DNA from: UBA5364 sp050259235
GTDB lineage: Bacteria; Bacillota_I; Bacilli_A; RF39; UBA660
Assembly (NCBI GenBank): GCA_050259235.1
Contig: JBLNAG010000005.1
Location: forward strand, 124,001-188,000
Direction: 5' to 3'
Length of the DNA stretch: 64,000 bases
The notes under the pieces are model-generated. The model saw only the letters and a list, made by a program, of their open reading frames with translations, was not told where the DNA came from and did not search any database. Below, piece by piece: positions 7,650 through 16,445 of this stretch. A program made the position numbers and the translations under genes. Position 1 is the first letter of the stretch; each line of letters begins with the position of its first letter.

Positions 7650-9070
7650 TGTATAAAGTAGTAATTGGACTTGAAGTACATTGTGAATTAAAAACTAATT
7701 CAAAAAATTTCTCTTTTGCTAAAAATGATTATTCGGAAAACCCTAATACTTTTATTGACACAGTTGATTTAGGATTACCTGGTATTTTACCAGTTGCTAA
7801 TTTAGAAGCTTCTAAGAAGGCTTTAATGATAGCAATGGCATTAAATTGTGAAACACCAGAAGAAATAACTTTTGATCGTAAGAATTATTTTTATCCTGAC
7901 CTACCAAAAGGATATCAAATAACTCAATCTCATTATCCAATGGGAATTAATGGTTATTTAATGGTTAATATGGATGATCAAGAATTTAAAGTTGATATCC
8001 ATGATTTACATTTAGAAGAAGATACAGCAAGCCTAGAACATTTTAGTGATTACTCACTAATTGACTATAATCGTAGTGGTGTTCCATTAATGGAAATTGT
8101 TACTGAGCCTTGCTTGCATTCATCTAAAGAAGCAATTGCTTTTCTAGAAACTTTACGTTCAGTTATTCTATATTGTGGCGTTTCGGATGCTAGAAGTGAT
8201 TTAGGTCAAATGCGATGTGATGCAAATATTTCTTTAATGAAAGAAGATGCAACAGAACTAGGGACTAAAGTAGAAATAAAAAATATTAATGCTTTCACTA
8301 AAGTAAAAGAAGCATTAGAATATGAAATTACTAGACAAACTGAAATATTAAACAGTGGTGGAACTGTTATTATGGAAACTAGAAGGTTTGATGATGAAGA
8401 CATGAAGACATATAGTATGCGTACTAAGGTAGAAGCAGTTGACTATAAATACTTTGTTGAACCAAATATTCCACCAGTAAAAATAACTAAAGAATTTTTA
8501 GATGATATTAGAGCTAAAATACCAATGCTACAATATGAAAGAATTAATTTATATATTGATAAATATGGTTTATCTAGATATGATGCTACAACTTTAGTTA
8601 AAGAAAAGAATGTTTCTGATTATTTTGAAGAAACTATTAAAGAAGGTGCTAATCCAAAATTATCTTCAAATTGGATTACTAGTATTATTTTAGGGCATTT
8701 AAATAAATATGAAGTTAGTGTTAATAACATATTCTTAACGCCTACAATGTTGGTTTCTTTAATGAAGATGGTTGATGATGGTAAAATATCATCTAAACAA
8801 GGAAAAGAAGTTCTTTATAAAGTTTTACAAGATGAAAAAGAACCGGAAGTTATTGTTGAAGAATTAGGTATTAAACAACTTGATAATGATGAAGAAATTA
8901 GAGTGATGGTTGTTGAAATACTAGAAGCAAACTTACACTTAATTGAAGAATATCGTAAAGGAAGAAATGTATTTGATTTCTTTGTTGGCCAAGTAATGAA
9001 AAGAACTAGGGGTCAAGCAAATCCATCTCTTACTGCTAAAATAATTAAGGAAGAAATAGAGAAGAGGTAA
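7649..9070 (+). CDS. gatB: Asp/Glu-tRNA amidotransferase subunit B
   Basis: Subunit that binds the misacylated tRNA and activates the Asp or Glu side chain with ATP before amidation. It shows the family start (VIGLEVHCEL), a PDLPKGYQITQ segment and an SGVPLMEIVTEP segment. The C-terminal YqeY-like tail domain (about 330-473) contacts the tRNA elbow. Length is 473 aa. The start codon overlaps the gatA stop in TAATG. With gatC, gatA, aspS and tRNA-Asn in the same unit, the main job here is very likely Asp-tRNA(Asn) to Asn-tRNA(Asn); use for Gln-tRNA is also possible. Confidence 0.97.
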   Translation: MYKVVIGLEVHCELKTNSKNFSFAKNDYSENPNTFIDTVDLGLPGILPVANLEASKKALMIAMALNCETPEEITFDRKNYFYPDLPKGYQITQSHYPMGINGYLMVNMDDQEFKVDIHDLHLEEDTASLEHFSDYSLIDYNRSGVPLMEIVTEPCLHSSKEAIAFLETLRSVILYCGVSDARSDLGQMRCDANISLMKEDATELGTKVEIKNINAFTKVKEALEYEITRQTEILNSGGTVIMETRRFDDEDMKTYSMRTKVEAVDYKYFVEPNIPPVKITKEFLDDIRAKIPMLQYERINLYIDKYGLSRYDATTLVKEKNVSDYFEETIKEGANPKLSSNWITSIILGHLNKYEVSVNNIFLTPTMLVSLMKMVDDGKISSKQGKEVLYKVLQDEKEPEVIVEELGIKQLDNDEEIRVMVVEILEANLHLIEEYRKGRNVFDFFVGQVMKRTRGQANPSLTAKIIKEEIEKR

Positions 9071-9073
9071 TAT

Positions 9074-10816
9074 ATGAGACAAAATAAATATCGTACTCAT
9101 TATTGCGGTGAATTAACTAAAGATGATATTAATAAACAGGTTAAAATATCAGGTTGGGTTGAAAATATCCGTGATCATGGAGGAATAATATTCTTAGATA
9201 TTAGAGATCAATATGGAACTATTCAAATAGTAGGTAATGATAATCATGTTTTTGATGATATAACCAGAGAATCAACTGTTTGTGTTACTGGTAAAGTAAT
9301 AAAAAGAGATGAAGATATGGTTAATACTAGACTTAAAACAGGTGATATTGAAATACTAGTTGATAATATTGAAGTATTGAGTGCGTCTTCAAATGAATTA
9401 CCTTTTGAAATAATAACATCTAAAGATGTACATGAAGATATTAGATTAAAATATCGTTTCTTAGACTTACGTAATAAAAAAGTTCATGATAATATAATTT
9501 TTAGATCAGAAGTAATAAAATTCTTAAGAGAAAAAATGAATTCATTAAGATTTACTGAAATTCAAACGCCAATTCTTACTGCTTCTTCACCAGAAGGAGC
9601 AAGGGATTTTATTGTCCCATCAAGAAAATATCATGGTAAGTTTTATGCTTTACCACAAGCACCTCAAATATTTAAACAATTATTGATGGTTAGTGGTTTT
9701 GATAGATATTTTCAAATTGCACCTTGTTTTAGAGATGAAGATGCAAGAGCAGATCGCTCACCAGGAGAATTCTATCAATTAGACTTTGAAATGGCTTTTG
9801 CAGAAGCTGAAGATGTTTATAATGTAACTGAAGAAGTATTACACGAAACATTTACTAAATTTGGTGATAAGAAAGTATCGCCTCTACCTTTTCGTAGAAT
9901 ACCTTTTGCAGAAGCAATGCTAAAGTATGGTAGTGATAAACCTGATTTAAGAAATCCATTAGAAATAATTGATTTAACTGATATTTGTAAGGATACTGCT
10001 TTCAAACCTTTTAATGGGGTTCAAGTAAGAGGAATAAATGTTAAGAATATTGCTAGTAAATCAAATTCATGGTTTAATGAATTAGGAGATTATGCTACTA
10101 GTAATGGTTTAGCAGGTCTAGGATATCTAAAAATAAATGATGATATGTCATTTGTTGGACCTATTGATAAATTTTTAAATGATGAAGATAGAAAAAATTT
10201 AATTGAAAGATGTAGTTTAAGTAGTGGGGATGTATTATTCTTTATTGCTGACTCAAGAAAGGCTAATGAACTTGCTGGTATTATTAGAATGGAATTAGGC
10301 CGTAGATTAGATTTGATTGATAATAACAAGTTTGAATTTTGTTTTATTGTTGATTTTCCAATGTACGAATATAGTGAAGAAGAAGAAAAATATGTCTTCA
10401 CTCATAATCCATTTAGTATGCCACAAGGTGGAATGGATAGCTTAATAAATAAGAAACCTGAAGAAGTATTAGCATATCAATATGATATAGTATGTAATGG
10501 TGTGGAACTTTCTAGTGGTGCTGTTCGTAATCATGATATTAATATTATGAAAAAGGCCTTTGAAATAGCTGGATATAACGAAGAAGTGTTACAAACTAAA
10601 TTTAAATCATTATATAATGCTTTCCATTATGGAGCACCACCACATGCTGGTATGGCCCCAGGAATAGATCGTATGATTATGTTATTAAAAGATGAATCAA
10701 ATATTAGGGAAGTAATTGCTTTTCCAATGAACAGTGCTGCTCAAGATTTATTGATGGGCTCACCATCAGAAGTAACTGAGAAACAATTAAGGGATGTACA
10801 TATAAAGATAAGATAA
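9074..10816 (+). CDS. aspS: Aspartyl-tRNA synthetase, probably non-discriminating
   Basis: Class II synthetase of bacterial type (580 aa). It has an N-terminal OB fold for anticodon binding (about 1-110), a catalytic core with motif 2 (FRDEDARADR), an inserted GAD domain, and a C-terminal motif 3 (GMAPGIDRM). It lies 3 nt after gatB in an operon that also encodes tRNA-Asn and GatCAB. From this I infer that it charges both tRNA-Asp and tRNA-Asn with Asp. The sequence alone does not prove relaxed specificity. No asnS is present in the window. Confidence 0.96.
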   Translation: MRQNKYRTHYCGELTKDDINKQVKISGWVENIRDHGGIIFLDIRDQYGTIQIVGNDNHVFDDITRESTVCVTGKVIKRDEDMVNTRLKTGDIEILVDNIEVLSASSNELPFEIITSKDVHEDIRLKYRFLDLRNKKVHDNIIFRSEVIKFLREKMNSLRFTEIQTPILTASSPEGARDFIVPSRKYHGKFYALPQAPQIFKQLLMVSGFDRYFQIAPCFRDEDARADRSPGEFYQLDFEMAFAEAEDVYNVTEEVLHETFTKFGDKKVSPLPFRRIPFAEAMLKYGSDKPDLRNPLEIIDLTDICKDTAFKPFNGVQVRGINVKNIASKSNSWFNELGDYATSNGLAGLGYLKINDDMSFVGPIDKFLNDEDRKNLIERCSLSSGDVLFFIADSRKANELAGIIRMELGRRLDLIDNNKFEFCFIVDFPMYEYSEEEEKYVFTHNPFSMPQGGMDSLINKKPEEVLAYQYDIVCNGVELSSGAVRNHDINIMKKAFEIAGYNEEVLQTKFKSLYNAFHYGAPPHAGMAPGIDRMIMLLKDESNIREVIAFPMNSAAQDLLMGSPSEVTEKQLRDVHIKIR

Positions 10817-10837
10817 AACTTATCTTTTTTTATGTAA
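10803..10837 (+). repeat. terminator/direct repeat, copy 1
   Basis: The aspS terminator (AAGATAAG / CTTATCTT, T run, then GTAA). It is the same as 12704-12738 at 33 of 35 positions, so two near-identical copies flank the prepilin/lectin gene. Confidence 0.8.
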
Positions 10838-10869
10838 GTACTATTGCAATGTTAAGTTATGTTTATATG

Positions 10870-10897
10870 TTGCCTTTTTGGAAAAATATGGTAGAAT
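10870..10897 (+). promoter_or_regulatory. promoter of the first prepilin/lectin gene
   Basis: TTGCCT, 16 nt, TAGAAT, about 20 nt before the GTG start; moderate match. Confidence 0.4.
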
Positions 10898-10919
10898 TAA
10901 TATAGTAGGAGTGTATATT

Positions 10920-12557
10920 GTGAAAAAAGGATTTACATTAATAGAATTATTGGCAGTAATAGTTATTTTGGCAATTATAGCATTAATAGCATCACCAATT
11001 ATTATAGGATTAATAGATGACGCTAGGAAAGAATCATTCAAAGATAGTGCATATGGAATTGTAAATTCAGGAGAATTATTATATTCTCAAGATTTATTAA
11101 GTGGAGTAATAGAAGAAGTAACATTCACCTATATTGATGGAGTAGAGTCATCAAGCATAGGAGGTAAAAAATTAAATTATAATGGTAGTAAACCTAAAAT
11201 AGGACAAGTTAAAGTAAACAATAGAGGTCAAGTAGCTATTGCTATTCATAATGGAAATTACTGTGCTGAAAAAGGATATAATGATAGCGAAGTAATATTA
11301 AGTGAAAAAATAGAAGAAGAATGTGTATTATCAATACCATCAGTACCTGAATTAACAACAGGAATGATACCAGTTAAATGGGACGGTACTAATTGGGTTA
11401 AAGCGGATACAGATGATAAGTGGTATGATTATAATGACAAAACGTGGGCAAATGCCGTAACAGTAACAAGTACCAATAGAAGTACATATCAAGGTGCGGC
11501 AGCTGGAACAGTAATACCAATGAGTGATATTAATACAATGTGGGTATGGATACCAAGATATAAATATGCAATACCAGCAGGTACAGGAGCAAGAAGCATC
11601 AATATTGTATTTGAATCAAAAACAACAGTTAAATCAACTGGTAATGCAGTGGGTACAAATTATAAAACTCACCCGGCATTCACTTTGGGAAGTGCTGAAG
11701 TGAATGGTATGTGGGTTGGAAAGTTTGAAACAACCGGAACAATAGCATCACCAACCATATTACCAAATGTAACATCATTAAGAAGCCAAACAATAAAGGC
11801 AATGTATGATAGTTCAAGAGCAATGCAAAATAATGTAACATATGGATTTAACACAGATGGAAACATTCATATGGCAAAAGATAATGAATGGGGAGCAGTA
11901 GCCTACTTATCACATAGTAAATATGGAATAAATAATGAAATATATAAAAATAATAGTAGTAATTATATTACTGGACGAAGTGGAGGAAATGCTGGCGGAA
12001 GTCAAGTACAAGTAGGTAGTAATGAATATATAAGTACAGGATTCTATACTTATGATGGAAAGTGTGCCACAACAACTACTTTAGCCCCAGGTATAGCTAA
12101 TGAATGTACGGCTGTAGATAATCAGTTAAATGATAAAACATTGGCATATAATGCTTCAACGACAGGAAACATCTATGGAATATATGACATGAGTGGCGGA
12201 GCATGGGAGTATACAATGAGTATGTATCGTCCAACTGATGCAACATCAGTTACAGATTCTAGTGGATTTGGAGCAGCAACTACAATTGGGACATTACCAG
12301 TAAGTGAGTATTGGAATAGATATACCACATTAACAGCATCAACTGCATGCAGTGGAGGAATATGTTACGGGAGTGCTTTATCAGAAACAAGTGGTTGGCA
12401 CAGTGACGACTTCAACTTTATGATTGTTTCTTACCCTTGGTCAGTCCGTGGGGGTCACTATAGCGATCCTTCGGAGACTGGAATTTTCAGTTACAGCTAT
12501 AGTATTGGTAGCGCTAGTGGTAACAGCTCGTTCCGTCTTGTCCAATTAAAATCGTAG
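10920..12557 (+). CDS. type IV prepilin fused to FGE/C-type-lectin-like domain, variable C-terminus
   Basis: 545 aa. The N-terminus is a class III (prepilin) signal: short basic leader, G-F cleavage site, TLIE with the conserved Glu5, then a hydrophobic helix. A pilin-like head follows (about 35-135). The C-terminal 400 residues show the FGE-sulfatase/C-type-lectin fold pattern: EWGAVAYLS, GIYDMSGGAWE, PWSVRGG and a final SFRLVQ. It is probably a surface-displayed, pilus-anchored ligand-binding protein rather than an enzyme. GTG start at 10920, with AGGAG 8 nt upstream. The last 53 codons contain 17 ending in C, unusual for this genome, and diverge from the paralogue at 31773 while a scaffold stays fixed. 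The gene is flanked by a 35-bp direct repeat. Confidence 0.85.
   Translation: MKKGFTLIELLAVIVILAIIALIASPIIIGLIDDARKESFKDSAYGIVNSGELLYSQDLLSGVIEEVTFTYIDGVESSSIGGKKLNYNGSKPKIGQVKVNNRGQVAIAIHNGNYCAEKGYNDSEVILSEKIEEECVLSIPSVPELTTGMIPVKWDGTNWVKADTDDKWYDYNDKTWANAVTVTSTNRSTYQGAAAGTVIPMSDINTMWVWIPRYKYAIPAGTGARSINIVFESKTTVKSTGNAVGTNYKTHPAFTLGSAEVNGMWVGKFETTGTIASPTILPNVTSLRSQTIKAMYDSSRAMQNNVTYGFNTDGNIHMAKDNEWGAVAYLSHSKYGINNEIYKNNSSNYITGRSGGNAGGSQVQVGSNEYISTGFYTYDGKCATTTTLAPGIANECTAVDNQLNDKTLAYNASTTGNIYGIYDMSGGAWEYTMSMYRPTDATSVTDSSGFGAATTIGTLPVSEYWNRYTTLTASTACSGGICYGSALSETSGWHSDDFNFMIVSYPWSVRGGHYSDPSETGIFSYSYSIGSASGNSSFRLVQLKS
12400..12557 (+). other. candidate DGR variable region in the first lectin-like protein
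   Basis: The last 53 codons run from W-H-S-D to the stop. Scaffold residues W, SD, PW, RGG, G-F and SFRL are shared with the paralogue; the residues between them differ. G+C is about 45 percent by hand count, higher than the surrounding genome. This is an inference from layout; no template repeat is seen. Confidence 0.5.
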
Positions 12558-12651
12558 ATTTCTCACTCATAAATTAATATATGAAAATAATGATAAAAAA
12601 TGGATACTGGTTGGTAATTATACATCACAATATTTTGCCAACATATATTAA

Positions 12652-12679
12652 ACATAGCAATAGTTATACTTTGCTATGT
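12652..12679. repeat. perfect 9-bp inverted repeat downstream of the variable region
   Basis: ACATAGCAA and TTGCTATGT are separated by 10 nt, 94 nt after the stop codon. There is no T run, so it is not a typical terminator. DGR targets often carry a hairpin or cruciform downstream of the variable region, though usually closer. Confidence 0.55.
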
Positions 12680-12703
12680 AAGATTGTGAATATGTTAGAT
12701 GAA

Positions 12704-12738
12704 TAAAGATAAGATAATACTTATCTTTTTTTTTGTAA
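12704..12738 (+). repeat. terminator/direct repeat, copy 2
   Basis: Intrinsic terminator (AAAGATAAG / CTTATCTTT plus nine T) that matches 10803-10837 at 33 of 35 positions. Confidence 0.8.
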
Positions 12739-12740
12739 TA

Positions 12741-12749
12741 TGCTATAAT
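12741..12749 (+). promoter_or_regulatory. extended -10 promoter of the SPFH gene
   Basis: TGC-TATAAT begins three nt after the direct-repeat copy and about 20 nt before the ATG. Confidence 0.6.
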
Positions 12750-12770
12750 TATAATAGGAGGAGTAGAGTT

Positions 12771-13526
12771 ATGGGTTATTATGTATTTTTTATTATATTA
12801 TTTATTGTTCTTATTTCAATAAGACAAATCAATCAATATGAAAGGGGAGTTAAATTTACCCTTGGTAAGTTTACTAAGATGATGCAACCAGGATTAAATT
12901 TAGTAATACCTATTATTCAAAGTTATAGAAGGGTAGATATTAGAACAAAAGTAGTTGACGTTCCAGATCAAGAAGCTATTACTAAGGATAATATATCAGT
13001 TAAAATTAATGCAGTTGTATATTATAAGATTGCTGACGCTTCTAAAGTTATTTTAGAGGTTGAAAATTACTTTTATGCAACTAGTCAACTTGCTCAAACA
13101 ACCATGCGTAATATTGTAGGTACTGTTTCATTAGATGATTTGCTTACTAAACGTGATCAAATATCAGCTAGTATTCAAACAATTGTTGATCAAGCAACAG
13201 ATGAATGGGGTATTATCGTTGAAAATGTAGAAATCAAGGATATTTCATTACCTGAAGAAATGAAGAGAGTAATCGCAAGAGTTGCAGAAGCAGAAAGAGA
13301 AAAAATGGCTGTTATTACTAAAGCTTCTGGGGAAGCTGAAGCTGCTATTAATCTAGCAAAAGCTGCGGAAATTTTGTCAAATACACCTGGCGGATTACAC
13401 TTAAGAACTTTAGAAACAATTAATGATGTAAGTTCTGATCAATCAAATACTATTTTCTTTGCAATGCCTATAGAAGTATTAAAAGCTTTCGAAGGTATAG
13501 CTAGTATGAAAAACAATCAAAAATAA
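12771..13526 (+). CDS. SPFH/Band 7 (stomatin-like) membrane protein
   Basis: 251 aa. One N-terminal membrane segment (about 3-18) is followed by a Band 7 domain that begins QINQYERGVKFTLGKF and includes MQPGLNLVIP and VDVPDQEAITKDN. A coiled Glu/Ala-rich segment (AEAEREKMAVITKASGEAEAA) near 185-210 is typical of slipins. Such proteins scaffold membrane microdomains and often pair with an NfeD-type partner; no nfeD gene is adjacent. The ATG at 12771 follows AGGAGGAG by about 10 nt. Single-gene unit. Confidence 0.93.
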   Translation: MGYYVFFIILFIVLISIRQINQYERGVKFTLGKFTKMMQPGLNLVIPIIQSYRRVDIRTKVVDVPDQEAITKDNISVKINAVVYYKIADASKVILEVENYFYATSQLAQTTMRNIVGTVSLDDLLTKRDQISASIQTIVDQATDEWGIIVENVEIKDISLPEEMKRVIARVAEAEREKMAVITKASGEAEAAINLAKAAEILSNTPGGLHLRTLETINDVSSDQSNTIFFAMPIEVLKAFEGIASMKNNQK

Positions 13527-13724
13527 CACAAATAATCATTTTTTTAAGATAAAATTTTAAAAAATGTCATAAGATGTATAAATTATGTGATAAATAGTCG
13601 TTTTTGCCTTAGAAAATATGAAAAAAGTGGAAAAAATAATAAAAAAATATTGATTTTATAATAAAATAATGGTATTCTTTAATTGTAAGCATAGTAGCTT
13701 ATAAAAAATAGGAGGTAGAAAAGA

Positions 13725-13997
13725 ATGTCAAAGACAGATTTAGTAAATTATATTGCAGAAGAAACTGGTTTAACAAAAGCTGATTCAGCTCGTGCTTTAG
13801 AAGCAGTAATTGGTGGAGTTACAAACGGATTAAAAAAAGAAGGTAAAGTTACACTAACTGGTTTTGCAACTTTCGAAGCTAAGAAAAAAGCTGCAACAAC
13901 TGGCCGTAATCCAAGAACAGGTGCTGCTGTTAAGATTGCTGCTAGAACTGCTGTTAAAATTAAAGCTGGTTCTAAGTTAAAAGACGCTTTAAACTAA
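13725..13997 (+). CDS. hup: DNA-binding protein HU
   Basis: A 90-aa histone-like nucleoid protein. It has the family N-terminal helix (SKTDLVNYIAEETGL), a TLTGFATFEAKKKAA arm and the GRNPRTGAAVKI signature at about 60-71 that wraps DNA. Strong RBS AGGAGGT and codons closer to those of highly expressed genes. It has a 190-nt A+T-rich upstream region with a likely TTGATT-17-TATTCT promoter, and its own terminator. HU near spoIVA and der is a conserved Bacillus arrangement. Confidence 0.98.
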   Translation: MSKTDLVNYIAEETGLTKADSARALEAVIGGVTNGLKKEGKVTLTGFATFEAKKKAATTGRNPRTGAAVKIAARTAVKIKAGSKLKDALN

Positions 13998-14019
13998 AAA
14001 GGCTGTTAGCCTTTTTTTC
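13997..14019 (+). terminator. hup terminator
   Basis: AAGGC-TGTTA-GCCTT stem and a T run just after the stop codon. Confidence 0.85.
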
Positions 14020-14039
14020 TTGTCAAAGGTTGGTGGAAA

Positions 14040-15134
14040 ATGTATAATACGTCCATAAAAATATTGAATAGAATAATAGATAAAGGATACAGAGCTTATA
14101 TAGTAGGGGGTTATCCAAGGGATCTATATTTAAATCGTAAAAGTGTAGATATAGATATTTGTACTAACGCATCACCAAAAGAGTTAAAAGAGATATTTAA
14201 TGATATTATTTTACCAAATGATGCTTATGGTTCAGTTTCGCTTGTCTATAATAATATAAGGTTTGAGATAACTACTTTTCGTAAAGAAATTAAGTATGAA
14301 AATAATCGTTTACCAGTTAAAATAAAATATATTAATAATTTACTTGATGATTTAAAAAGAAGAGATTTTACTATTAACACTTTATGTATGGATAATAGTG
14401 GTAATGTTATTGATTTGTTAAATGGTAGAGCAGATATAGATAATAAGATTATACGAATAGTTGGAAATTCACGATATAAACTTAAAGAGGATTGCTTAAG
14501 AATTTTAAGAGCAATTAGATTTGCAACTATCCTTGATTTTGAATTAGATGATAATCTTATCAAAGCAATTAAAAGAAATGGTTATTTACTTAAGAAATTA
14601 TCTTATTTTCGTAAAAAAGAAGAATTAGACAAAATATTTTCTAGCTCAAATGTTAGAAAGGGTATAAATCTAATTAAAGAATTAGGTCTGGATAAGCCTT
14701 TACAGTTATCCAACTTAGATAATATAGTAATTACTACTTCTATCATTGGAATTTGGGCTCAATTAAATGTTTTAGATATCTATAGTTTTACAAACAATGA
14801 AAGAGAATTAATACTTAAGATAAATGAATTATTAAATAGTGATATATTAGATAATTATAATTTATATAAGTATGGACTATATTTAAGTAGTATAGCTGGG
14901 GAAATAAAAGAAATTAATAAGAAAACAATTATTAATAAATATAATGAGTTACCAATTCATAATAATTCAGAAATAAATATTAGTGTTAAAAAAATATGTG
15001 AATTATTAAACAAAGAACCTGGTGGATTCTTGAAAGAGATATTAAGTGATATCGAAATGAAAATAGTTGAAGGACAACTAAATAATGAATTGGAAGACAT
15101 TAAAAACTATATTTTAACTAAATATACTACTTAA
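14040..15134 (+). CDS. cca: CCA-adding tRNA nucleotidyltransferase
   Basis: Adds or repairs the 3' CCA of tRNA. The class II nucleotidyltransferase core is visible: GGYPRDLYL for nucleotide binding, VDIDICT with the metal-binding Asp pair, a RRDFTINTL segment, and the neck region RILRAIRFA. Length is 364 aa, at the short end of the family. Poly(A) polymerase shares this core and cannot be fully excluded, but the Bacilli context (cca upstream of dnaD-nth) favours CCA addition. The RBS GGTGG lies 5 nt before ATG. A weak terminator (15121-15150) overlaps the 3' end. Confidence 0.9.
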   Translation: MYNTSIKILNRIIDKGYRAYIVGGYPRDLYLNRKSVDIDICTNASPKELKEIFNDIILPNDAYGSVSLVYNNIRFEITTFRKEIKYENNRLPVKIKYINNLLDDLKRRDFTINTLCMDNSGNVIDLLNGRADIDNKIIRIVGNSRYKLKEDCLRILRAIRFATILDFELDDNLIKAIKRNGYLLKKLSYFRKKEELDKIFSSSNVRKGINLIKELGLDKPLQLSNLDNIVITTSIIGIWAQLNVLDIYSFTNNERELILKINELLNSDILDNYNLYKYGLYLSSIAGEIKEINKKTIINKYNELPIHNNSEINISVKKICELLNKEPGGFLKEILSDIEMKIVEGQLNNELEDIKNYILTKYTT

Positions 15135-15183
15135 AAGGTGGTATATTTTTTATAAATAATATATAATGAAGATGGTGATTTAT

Positions 15184-15822
15184 ATGATCGAAAAAATTAT
15201 TAACATTCTAAAAGATAATCCTTTGATTACTCCTAAGATATTATTTACTAATTATAAAAAAATAGGTATTAATGAAAAAGAATTAGTATTATTGATATTA
15301 TTAATAAATAATATAAGTAATACTTTTAATGCTAAGAAAATAGGTGAGGATCTTGGCTGGAATGTTAGAGATGTTTTAGAAGTTATTAGTTCTTTAAGTG
15401 ATAAGGATTTAATTAAGTTAGAAGTAAATAAAATAAATCATAATGAATATATATCATTAGATAATTTATATAATAAATTAAGTTTTGTAGTTATTAATGA
15501 TAACAAAAAGAATGATAATGATACCAATCTCTATAGTGTATTTGAAAAAGAGTTTGGTAGAACTTTATCACCAATGGAATATGAAATTATTAATGCATGG
15601 GTTGAAAATGATTTTAGTGAGGAATTGATTTTATTGGCCTTAAAAGAAGCTGCTTATAATGGTGTATCTAATTTAAGATATATTGATAAGATACTTCATG
15701 AATGGAAGAAAAAAGGTATAAAAAATAAAGAAGACATTGATAAGGCGAAGACTACTTTTAGAAAGAAAGATATTGATGGTAAATTATTTGATTATGATTG
15801 GTTAAATAACAAAGATGAATGA
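15184..15822 (+). CDS. dnaD: DnaD-like primosome protein
   Basis: 212 aa. DnaD takes part in loading the replicative helicase in low-GC Firmicutes. The N-terminal winged-helix part spans about 1-100. A DnaD/DnaB C-terminal domain (about 115-195) contains the recognisable run FGRTLSPMEYEIINAW and the YIDKILHEWKKKGI motif, close to the family YIDGILRNW motif. The ATG at 15184 is used because GGTGAT precedes it. It overlaps nth by 8 nt, and dnaD-nth is a conserved pair in Bacilli. Confidence 0.9.
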   Translation: MIEKIINILKDNPLITPKILFTNYKKIGINEKELVLLILLINNISNTFNAKKIGEDLGWNVRDVLEVISSLSDKDLIKLEVNKINHNEYISLDNLYNKLSFVVINDNKKNDNDTNLYSVFEKEFGRTLSPMEYEIINAWVENDFSEELILLALKEAAYNGVSNLRYIDKILHEWKKKGIKNKEDIDKAKTTFRKKDIDGKLFDYDWLNNKDE

Positions 15823-16429
15823 AATAATTAATTACTTGGATGAAATAATATCTAATCCTCGTTGTGAGCTTAATTATACTAAGGACTATGAATTGTTATT
15901 AGCAGTTATGTTAAGCGCTCAGACAACGGATAAAAGGGTAAATACAGTGACTAATATATTATTTGATAAATATCCTTCTTTAGAAGCTTTAAGAGATGCT
16001 AATATAGAGGATATAAAGAATATAATTAGACCTATTGGTAATTTTAATAAGAAAGCAGAAAATATAAAATTAATAGCTAGTAAGTTATTAGCTGAAAGTA
16101 ATGGTATAGTTCCTAATAATCGAGACTTTTTAGAAAGTTTAAGTGGTGTAGGTAGAAAAACAGCAAATGTAGTTTTAAGTAATTTATATAATGTTCCTTG
16201 TATTGCTGTTGATACCCACATTCAAAGAGTAAGTATTAGATTAGGATTAGCTAAGAAAAGTGATAGCATTTTAAAAATTGAAGAAAAACTAACTAAGAAG
16301 ATACCAGAAGATCAAAGGTTAAAAATGCATCATCAATTACTTTTATTTGGAAGATATTATTGTAAAGCAAGAAATCCAGAGTGCAATAGTTGTAAATTAA
16401 TAAATATATGCAAAGAAAAACAAAAGTAA
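15815..16429 (+). CDS. nth: Endonuclease III
   Basis: Bifunctional DNA glycosylase/AP lyase of base-excision repair for oxidised pyrimidines. It shows the helix-hairpin-helix LSGVGRKTANVV with the catalytic Lys, the catalytic Asp in AVDTHIQR, and the C-terminal [4Fe-4S] ligands in the pattern C-x6-C-x2-C-x5-C. Length 204 aa. Its start overlaps the dnaD stop, so the two are likely translationally coupled. It converges on ponA across a shared terminator. Confidence 0.97.
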   Translation: MNEIINYLDEIISNPRCELNYTKDYELLLAVMLSAQTTDKRVNTVTNILFDKYPSLEALRDANIEDIKNIIRPIGNFNKKAENIKLIASKLLAESNGIVPNNRDFLESLSGVGRKTANVVLSNLYNVPCIAVDTHIQRVSIRLGLAKKSDSILKIEEKLTKKIPEDQRLKMHHQLLLFGRYYCKARNPECNSCKLINICKEKQK

Positions 16430-16445
16430 AACTTTTGTTTTTTTA
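16418..16445. terminator. bidirectional terminator between nth and ponA
   Basis: ACAAAAGT / ACTTTTGT stem, AAA loop, with T runs on both strands, between converging genes. Confidence 0.8.

Noticed and set aside
12558..12703. Possible DGR template repeat next to the variable region
   Set aside because: No stretch here resembles 12400-12557 and no reverse transcriptase ORF is present in the window.
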